NCBI GenBank assembly: GCA_937925895.1
Contig: CALANC010000065.1
Span: 1-5,314, forward strand
DNA: 5,314 nucleotides
From: an uncultured Desulfobacterales bacterium
Lineage (GTDB): Bacteria > Desulfobacterota > Desulfobacteria > Desulfobacterales > UBA11574
Reading direction: 5' to 3'
Within the stretch, counting starts at the first letter, position 1. Each line of letters opens with the position of its first letter. This document shows positions 1 to 3,384 of the stretch, in pieces. Below the pieces are notes generated by a model. That model was given only the letters and a program-made list of their open reading frames with translations, did no database searches and was not told the DNA's origin. Both the position numbers and the translations under genes were made by a program.

Positions 1-1
1 C

Positions 2-160
2 TATTCCTGCTTATATGAAGTTGAAAGGGGCACTCTAACTGTCCGTGTTCCAGGATGGGGGGTATCTAAATCAACCCATATGGCTCCTGGTGAGAATCCA
101 GAACCAACGGCCAGGACGTTATTAATGGAAATTGTGAGGAGTAAGCTTCTACAAAAGTAA
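2..160 (+). CDS. 3' end of an unrecognised protein gene (5' truncated by window edge)
   Basis: The frame is open from base 2 and closes with TAA at 158-160, giving the last 52 residues of a possible protein. The other two forward frames close within about 45 bases. The residues have a protein-like composition, with a stretch reading TLTVRVPGWGVSKS and an ending ARTLLMEIVRSKLLQK that could be a C-terminal amphipathic helix. I do not recognise the family. The nearest downstream gene starts 99 bases later, so tight coupling is unlikely. An open frame of this length can occur by chance, so this remains a tentative call. Confidence 0.35.
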   Translation, partial: YSCLYEVERGTLTVRVPGWGVSKSTHMAPGENPEPTARTLLMEIVRSKLLQK

Positions 161-259
161 ACCGTCCCCCTTTGAGATATAGGCCATATCCGACCTTCTA
201 CGCCTAATCGAACACGGCGAAACTGAATAAAAGATGCAATCGTTTAGAGAACTGAACCG

Positions 260-490
260 ATGAAAGACCTATTAATTAGAATTGCACAAGCTCTTGTTGA
301 CGATCCCGAACAGGTACGGGTTTCTGAAATTAAAGCTGCCCAAGAAATTGTATTGAGACTCAGAGTAGCCAAGAGTGATATGGGGAAGATCATTGACAAA
401 CAGGGCAGAACAGTCAATGCCATCAGGACTTTATTAATTGCAGCCTCTGGAAAGGCTTGGAGAAAGTACAGACTTGAGATTGTTGAATGA
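260..490 (+). CDS. khpA: KhpA-like single KH-domain RNA-binding protein, with altered GxxG loop
   Basis: This 76-residue protein matches the KhpA (YlqC) family in length and layout: an N-terminal helix (MKDLLIRIAQALVDDPEQV), a beta strand ending VLRLRVAKSDMGK, the KH loop, then a helix (TVNAIRTLLIAAS) and a final strand ending LEIVE. KhpA proteins are small cytoplasmic RNA-binding proteins that often pair with KhpB. In most family members the loop reads GKVIGKQGR; here it is GKIIDKQGR, so the first glycine of the GxxG motif (residue 46) is Asp while Gly49 is kept. Changes to this loop can weaken nucleic-acid binding in KH domains. The usual neighbours rpsP and rimM are absent, so this may be a second, solitary copy. 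The ATG at 260 lacks a strong Shine-Dalgarno sequence but gives the normal family start. The family assignment is firm; retained RNA binding is uncertain. Confidence 0.85.
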   Translation: MKDLLIRIAQALVDDPEQVRVSEIKAAQEIVLRLRVAKSDMGKIIDKQGRTVNAIRTLLIAASGKAWRKYRLEIVE

Positions 491-515
491 TGAAGTGGAT
501 TTGATTTGTTAGAGA

Positions 516-544
516 ACGGACTTGGCTTAACAGCCGTCATTTTT
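516..544 (+). terminator. Weak intrinsic terminator candidate after the KH-domain gene
   Basis: The arms ACGG(a)CT at 516-522 and AGCCGT at 532-537 can pair as a six-base stem with one bulged A and a nine-base loop, followed by CA and five T residues (540-544). It lies 26 bases after the stop codon of the KH-domain gene, which fits a terminator. The stem is short and interrupted, so confidence is low. Confidence 0.3.
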
Positions 545-776
545 GATATATGTATAAAACAAGAATTGGCTCCAGCTTGTGCGTTTGGTAAAATAACACA
601 AATCTAATTTCAGTTAGAAACAGTCATCAATAGGCAATTTAGGTGTGGACCCCCAAGCCCCTACGCCAAGTCTCGGCTATCCCGTGGTTTTTGTTGTTTA
701 TGCATGAGCGTCCTCTAATTATCTGATGGTATTAAGCATCAGTACTGAATGAAATTCATTTTTTAGGAAATATCCC

Positions 777-805
777 TTGACTATCACTTTGTGGTATTGT
801 ACTAA
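777..805 (+). promoter_or_regulatory. Possible sigma70-type promoter upstream of the structured region
   Basis: TTGACT at 777-782 matches five of six bases of the -35 consensus, and TACTAA at 800-805, 17 bases downstream, matches three of six of the -10 consensus. If active, transcription would start near 812 and run through the strong hairpin at 879-914. The weak -10 box keeps confidence low. Confidence 0.22.
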
Positions 806-1072
806 GCCCATGCAAATATTAACAGCTCAATGTTTGCATATTCTACTTTTGAGTTGCCCCTTTTCGGAGCCCTCTATAGTACCTCTGGAAGTAAAAGGGG
901 ACTTCCAGGGGTATCCTTTTCGACTATTTCTCCGGATTGTGACATGTTTATATTCCCATTATGGTTTTTTTATTAACAGCTCCTCCATAATGAAAAAATG
1001 CTTTATTCTTTGACTTGATTGCCACAATGTGTTAGTAGTCACTAAAATTGTTACAAAATGTGACTATCACTT
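778..1072 (+). repeat. Two pairs of exact 12-base direct repeats in the intergenic region
   Basis: TGACTATCACTT occurs at 778-789 and again at 1061-1072. TATTAACAGCTC occurs at 817-828 and again at 971-982. Both pairs are exact. The order of the two motifs is reversed between the left and right sets (778, 817 versus 971, 1061), so this is not a simple tandem duplication. TGACTATCACTT contains the small dyad TGA-CTA-TCA and in its second copy lies in the promoter spacer of the HTH gene, so it may be a protein-binding site. Confidence 0.5.
857..936. other. Strong hairpin with loop-complementary upstream octamer (possible structured RNA or folded DNA element)
   Basis: The arms ACCTCTGGAAGT (881-892) and ACTTCCAGGGGT (901-912) pair over 12 positions with a single G-U wobble, and can extend to 879-914. 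The eight-base loop AAAAGGGG (893-900) is perfectly complementary to CCCCTTTT at 857-864, which would allow a pseudoknot or an alternative fold. An outer helix of seven pairs, TTCGGAG (863-869) with CTCCGGA (930-936), can enclose the hairpin. There is no immediate T-run after the stem, so it is not a typical terminator. I do not recognise a known RNA family, and transcription is unproven. Confidence 0.4.
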
Positions 1073-1077
1073 AAAAT
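1022..1077 (+). promoter_or_regulatory. Promoter and operator-like dyads upstream of the HTH/two-CW gene
   Basis: TTGTTA (1048-1053) and TAAAAT (1072-1077) lie 18 bases apart and match four and five of six consensus bases, so transcription could start near 1084, about 34 bases before the ATG at 1118. Three small dyads are packed here: CACA-A-TGTG at 1023-1031, TTAGT-N4-ACTAA at 1032-1045, and GTGA-CTA-TCAC at 1060-1070, the last inside the spacer next to the -10 box. Such placement suits repression, possibly by the HTH protein itself. A second -35-like TTGACT is present at 1010-1015. Confidence 0.4.
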
Positions 1078-1117
1078 TATTTCCAAGTCTCTTAGATAAA
1101 AAGTTTTGTAGTTCCCC

Positions 1118-1522
1118 ATGGAAAGTGAAGAATTTAAAAGCTTCCGCCAAAGAATGAGCAAGACGCAAAAACAGATGGGCCAATTGCTCGGAATTTCTTT
1201 AAAGGCTGTAAGCAGTTACGAACAGGGTTGGCGTTCCATATCGACACCTGTGGAGCGGCAGATGTTTTTCCTGCTATCTAGAGTGGAGGGAAATCAAAAA
1301 GGCCGAAAGTCGTGCTGGGTTATAAAAAAATGTCCCCCTGAGACCAAGAAACAATGCCCGGCCTGGGAATTTAAGGCAGGTAAACTCTGCTGGTTTATTA
1401 ACGGAACCATTTGCTGCGGTGATGCTTGCAAGGACTGGGCAGAGAAAATGGAGTGTTGTAGGTCTTGTGAGGTTTTTAAATCCTTTTTCTATCCCCAAAA
1501 AAATTCTCATCCTAAGGCCTGA
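1118..1522 (+). CDS. Helix-turn-helix protein with a C-terminal two-CW cysteine-rich domain
   Basis: This 134-residue protein has two parts. Residues 6-53 form an XRE-like helix-turn-helix: TQKQMGQLLGIS followed by the recognition region LKAVSSYEQGWRSI. Residues 64-120 carry ten cysteines (66, 72, 80, 91, 99, 100, 104, 113, 114, 117), including two Cys-Trp pairs (66-67 and 91-92) with intervening CPAWEF, the pattern of the 'two-CW' proteins I recall from sulfate-reducing Deltaproteobacteria. It is probably a cytoplasmic DNA-binding regulator whose cysteine cluster binds metal or senses redox state; that sensing role is inference. An in-frame TAG at 1109-1111 blocks extension, so ATG 1118 is the earliest ATG start; there is no clear Shine-Dalgarno sequence, and Met13 is a possible but less likely alternative because it cuts the first helix. 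It is monocistronic as seen here. Confidence 0.8.
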   Translation: MESEEFKSFRQRMSKTQKQMGQLLGISLKAVSSYEQGWRSISTPVERQMFFLLSRVEGNQKGRKSCWVIKKCPPETKKQCPAWEFKAGKLCWFINGTICCGDACKDWAEKMECCRSCEVFKSFFYPQKNSHPKA

Positions 1523-1701
1523 AGAATTCGGTTCGAAATCATAGACTCAGAAATTGCGCTTTCTACTATTTTATTGTAGATATCAATCCTTCAAAATCAC
1601 TGTAATATCGTTTTTCAAAAGGACAAATCTTTTTTCCATGGTTTGTTCTTTTCATTTTATATGTAATCGAAAAGAATTGGTTTCATCTCGTGTTCATGGC
1701 A

Positions 1702-1808
1702 GAGACTGTCGAAAAACCCTAAATTTATGTTTTTGTGCTTGCAACTAATTGATTTTATTACATGACATATTGCCCAAATCGCCATTTTTGGACTTTTTCG
1801 ACAGTCTC
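1702..1808. mobile_element. 107-bp element with perfect 15-bp terminal inverted repeats (MITE-like)
   Basis: GAGACTGTCGAAAAA at 1702-1716 is the exact reverse complement of TTTTTCGACAGTCTC at 1794-1808. The 77 bases between them are AT-rich and encode nothing recognisable. Both ends are flanked by GCA (1699-1701 and 1809-1811), which could be a three-base target duplication but is short enough to be chance. Size, perfect terminal repeats and intergenic position fit a miniature inverted-repeat element mobilised by a transposase elsewhere. The alternative is a long-range hairpin in a transcript from the HTH gene. The parent transposon family cannot be fixed from this sequence. Confidence 0.45.
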
Positions 1809-1967
1809 GCAAGTTATCTGAAAGGAATTAAATTCTTAACAATCGAAAACCCTTCCTCTTGATAACATTTCGTGTGTCGGGAACCTGTTTTATTAAGCAA
1901 ATTATGTCATAGGGCATAGACACTTCTCTATCAAGAACGGCTTTCTGCCTCTGTAGATCTTTTTTTA

Positions 1968-2050
1968 TTGACCATATTTTTTTTCTAAGGTAATAAGTAA
2001 TGCCTAGAGTACCACAATGTGATATAAAGGTGTCAATAAAAATTTATTGA
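1968..2050 (+). promoter_or_regulatory. Candidate promoter and operator of the sulfur-carrier cassette
   Basis: TATAAA at 2023-2028 matches five of six bases of the -10 consensus but has no good -35 box at the right distance, which suits an activator-dependent promoter. Directly upstream is CCACAATGTG (2012-2021), the same ten bases found at 1022-1031 ahead of the HTH gene. Directly downstream, over the expected start of transcription, is the perfect dyad TCAATAAA-AA-TTTATTGA (2033-2050). A second possible -35, TTGACC at 1968-1973, pairs only with a poor -10 (TAATAA, 1991-1996). The first coding start is about 80 bases beyond the dyad. Confidence 0.35.
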
Positions 2051-2129
2051 GGAAAACGGAACTTCATATGATTAGTGGAAGAACGCCGTAAGAAAAGGAT
2101 TTGGTGTTTCCTGAAGGAAAGGATCCGTT

Positions 2130-2354
2130 ATGAGAGTCAAAATCAATGGAGAAGATTATTTAACTGAAAAAGAAACGATTACGCTCATTGAACTTCTCAA
2201 AGTGAGGGGATTGAAAAGGCTTGAAACAGTTTCAGTCCAGCTCAATGGTCGTCTTGTTAAACGGAAGAATTTCCCGACGACGATTGTTAAAGAAAATGAT
2301 GATGTCGACTACATATTGATGATGTCGGGAGGAATATTTGAGAAAGAGAAATGA
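2130..2354 (+). CDS. ThiS/MoaD-like ubiquitin-fold sulfur carrier with a C-terminal tail after Gly-Gly
   Basis: This 74-residue protein has the beta-grasp sulfur-carrier pattern: an N-terminal strand MRVKINGEDY, a helix TLIELLKVRGL, the strand VSVQLNGRLVKRKNF typical of ThiS, and the hydrophobic DDVDYILMMSGG ending. Such carriers are adenylated at the final glycine by an E1-like enzyme and converted to a thiocarboxylate that donates sulfur. Here Gly67-Gly68 is followed by six residues (IFEKEK), so the glycine carboxylate is not free until a protease removes the tail; the JAMM domain encoded two genes downstream is the likely agent. A strong Shine-Dalgarno sequence AAAGGA (2118-2123) lies six bases before the ATG. 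The E1-like gene follows after 87 bases. Context points to cysteine or homocysteine synthesis (CysO/HcyS type) more than to thiamine or molybdopterin, as no other genes of those pathways are seen. The family is clear; the acceptor is inferred. Confidence 0.87.
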   Translation: MRVKINGEDYLTEKETITLIELLKVRGLKRLETVSVQLNGRLVKRKNFPTTIVKENDDVDYILMMSGGIFEKEK

Positions 2355-2441
2355 GTCTAAGCCATTCAGCATATAAAATATCAGTAGCCGGGAAGATGCT
2401 GAAGAAATCGATGAAAATAAAAACCACGAATGTGAAGAACA

Positions 2442-3254
2442 ATGATCAATTTTACCGAAGAACAACTTGAACGTTACAGTAGACATATTATTTTAAAAGA
2501 TTTTGGCGTGGAAGGACAAGTCAAAATCATGAATGCCAAAACCCTGATTATCGGGGTTGGTGGTCTTGGTTCTCCGGCAGCCTTGTATCTGGCAGCAGCA
2601 GGTATGGGGACTATCGGTATTGTCGATTCAGATATTGTGGAGCTATCCAATTTGCAGCGGCAGGTCATTCATTTTACTAAGGATCTTAATACCCATAAAG
2701 TAACATCGGCAGCCGAAAAAATGCTGGCGCTCAACCCTGATGTGACGGTTAAAACTCATCATGTGTTTATCAGCGCCGACAACATCAGACAAATTATTCA
2801 AAAGTATGATTTTGTAATTGACGGAACCGATAGTTTTGCGGCCAAATTTTTAATCAACGATGCCTGTGTGATGGAGGGCATTCCCTATTCCCACGGCGGC
2901 ATTCTGCGTTTCAACGGCCAGACCATGACGGTCATGCCCGGAGAATCGGCGTGTCTGCGCTGCGTGTTTGAAGAGCCGCCTCCCGCAGATGCCGTTCCGA
3001 CTTGTGCTCAAGCCGGAGTACTCGGTGCGATTGCCGGAATGTTGGGAACAATACAGACAGCCGAGGCTCTAAAGTTTCTGGCAGGCACGGGCAAGCTGCT
3101 AACCAATTCCATTCTCTTTTTTGATCTTCTTTCCATGGAATTTATAAAGCATACAATAGAAAGAGATAGAGAATGTGCACTATGTGGAGATGAACCAACA
3201 ATTCATGAACTCATTGATGAGCAGCAGATTGTCTGTGAATTGAAGACAATCTAA
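2442..3254 (+). CDS. ThiF/MoeB/HesA-family E1-like sulfur-carrier adenylyltransferase
   Basis: This 270-residue protein has the length and motifs of ThiF/MoeB enzymes, which adenylate the C-terminal glycine of a ThiS/MoaD carrier using ATP and Mg2+. Visible are the N-terminal YSRHIILKDFGVEGQ, the nucleotide-binding loop GVGGLGS (38-44), Asp62 and Asp64 in VDSDIVELSNLQRQ with the conserved Arg73, Lys86, and Asp130 in DGTDSF. Two CxxC pairs (171/174 and 245/248) form the structural zinc site. Cys188 in PTCAQAGVLG sits where ThiF and MoeB have their conserved cysteine. No rhodanese domain follows, so sulfur should come from free sulfide or a separate donor; the downstream sulfite reductase domain fits this. 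An in-frame TGA at 2433-2435 limits the start to ATG 2442, with only a weak GAAG at 2434-2437. HcyF-like or ThiF-like function are both possible; the carrier next door is the likely substrate. Confidence 0.9.
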   Translation: MINFTEEQLERYSRHIILKDFGVEGQVKIMNAKTLIIGVGGLGSPAALYLAAAGMGTIGIVDSDIVELSNLQRQVIHFTKDLNTHKVTSAAEKMLALNPDVTVKTHHVFISADNIRQIIQKYDFVIDGTDSFAAKFLINDACVMEGIPYSHGGILRFNGQTMTVMPGESACLRCVFEEPPPADAVPTCAQAGVLGAIAGMLGTIQTAEALKFLAGTGKLLTNSILFFDLLSMEFIKHTIERDRECALCGDEPTIHELIDEQQIVCELKTI

Positions 3255-3270
3255 TCTGGATTTAGAAGCT

Positions 3271-3295
3271 TCCCGTCCTAAAGGGCGGGATTTTT
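3271..3295 (+). terminator. Intrinsic-terminator-like hairpin between the E1-like gene and the JAMM-reductase gene
   Basis: TCCCGTCC (3271-3278) pairs with GGGCGGGA (3283-3290) over eight positions, with one G-U wobble, across the tetraloop TAAA, and five T residues follow at once (3291-3295). It starts 17 bases after the E1-like stop codon. This is a textbook Rho-independent terminator shape, yet the next gene is functionally linked, so it may act as an attenuator or mark partial read-through. Similar GC hairpins also occur at ends of IS200/IS605-type elements, but no transposase is seen. Confidence 0.65.
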
Positions 3296-3384
3296 ACCTG
3301 ACCAAAGTATTTCGCAGCGGGAAACATCCGGTCAAAACATCTCATTTGGTTGAAATCAAGAACTTTTACTTTGCTAGCGAAAAT

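Larger units (their letters stand above)
491..1117. other. Gene-poor intergenic region, about 630 bases
   Basis: I see no convincing gene here on either strand; the one longer open frame (777-1013) starts with TTG and reads Cys/Phe/Leu-rich without any family resemblance. In order, the region contains a weak terminator (516-544); a C-rich island around 641-690; a six-base inverted repeat CTGATG/CATCAG at 723-742; an AT-only dyad AATGAA-A-TTCATT at 748-760 followed by T residues; a candidate promoter at 777-805; a strong hairpin system at 857-936; an inverted repeat CATTATGG/CCATAATG at 957-964 and 985-992 enclosing a seven-T run; and a cluster of short dyads at 1022-1077 just before the next gene. 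Confidence 0.6.
1523..2129. other. Gene-poor intergenic region, about 600 bases
   Basis: No convincing gene is visible on either strand. The open frame at 1554-1748 starts with TTG, is rich in Phe and Cys, and runs into the inverted-repeat element, so I leave it out. The region is AT-rich and contains a weak hairpin TCTAC/GTAGA (1562-1580), the 107-bp inverted-repeat element at 1702-1808, T-rich runs at 1960-1966 and 1977-1984, and the probable control region of the sulfur-carrier cassette at about 1968-2050. I see no terminator with a convincing stem directly after the HTH gene. Confidence 0.55.

Noticed and set aside
777..1013. 78-codon open frame across the structured intergenic region
   Set aside because: It starts with TTG, has no Shine-Dalgarno sequence, shows no family resemblance, and overlaps inverted repeats that explain the sequence better.
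778..1072. Direct repeats considered as a CRISPR array
   Set aside because: The repeats are only 12 bases, of two different kinds, irregularly spaced and in swapped order, with no cas genes in the window.
1562..1580. TCTAC/GTAGA hairpin after the HTH gene, considered as a terminator
   Set aside because: Five AT-rich pairs with a nine-base loop and no T-run behind it.
1554..1748. 64-codon open frame after the HTH gene
   Set aside because: It starts with TTG, is rich in Phe and Cys, and runs into the inverted-repeat element; it resembles translated AT-rich spacer.
1939..1967. GGC/GCC stem followed later by a T-run, considered as a terminator
   Set aside because: The stem is only three pairs and the T-run is separated from it by about ten bases.
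2394..2468. Short 24-codon frame (ATG 2396) between the carrier and E1-like genes
   Set aside because: It overlaps the start of the E1-like gene in another frame and gives a Lys/Asn/Thr-rich peptide without recognisable features.
2130..3254. Carrier plus E1-like pair considered as thiamine (ThiS/ThiF) or molybdopterin (MoaD/MoeB) genes
   Set aside because: No thiG, thiH, moaE or other genes of those pathways are present, the carrier has a tail after Gly-Gly, and the next gene combines a JAMM protease with sulfite reductase, which points to amino-acid sulfur assimilation. A dual role cannot be excluded.
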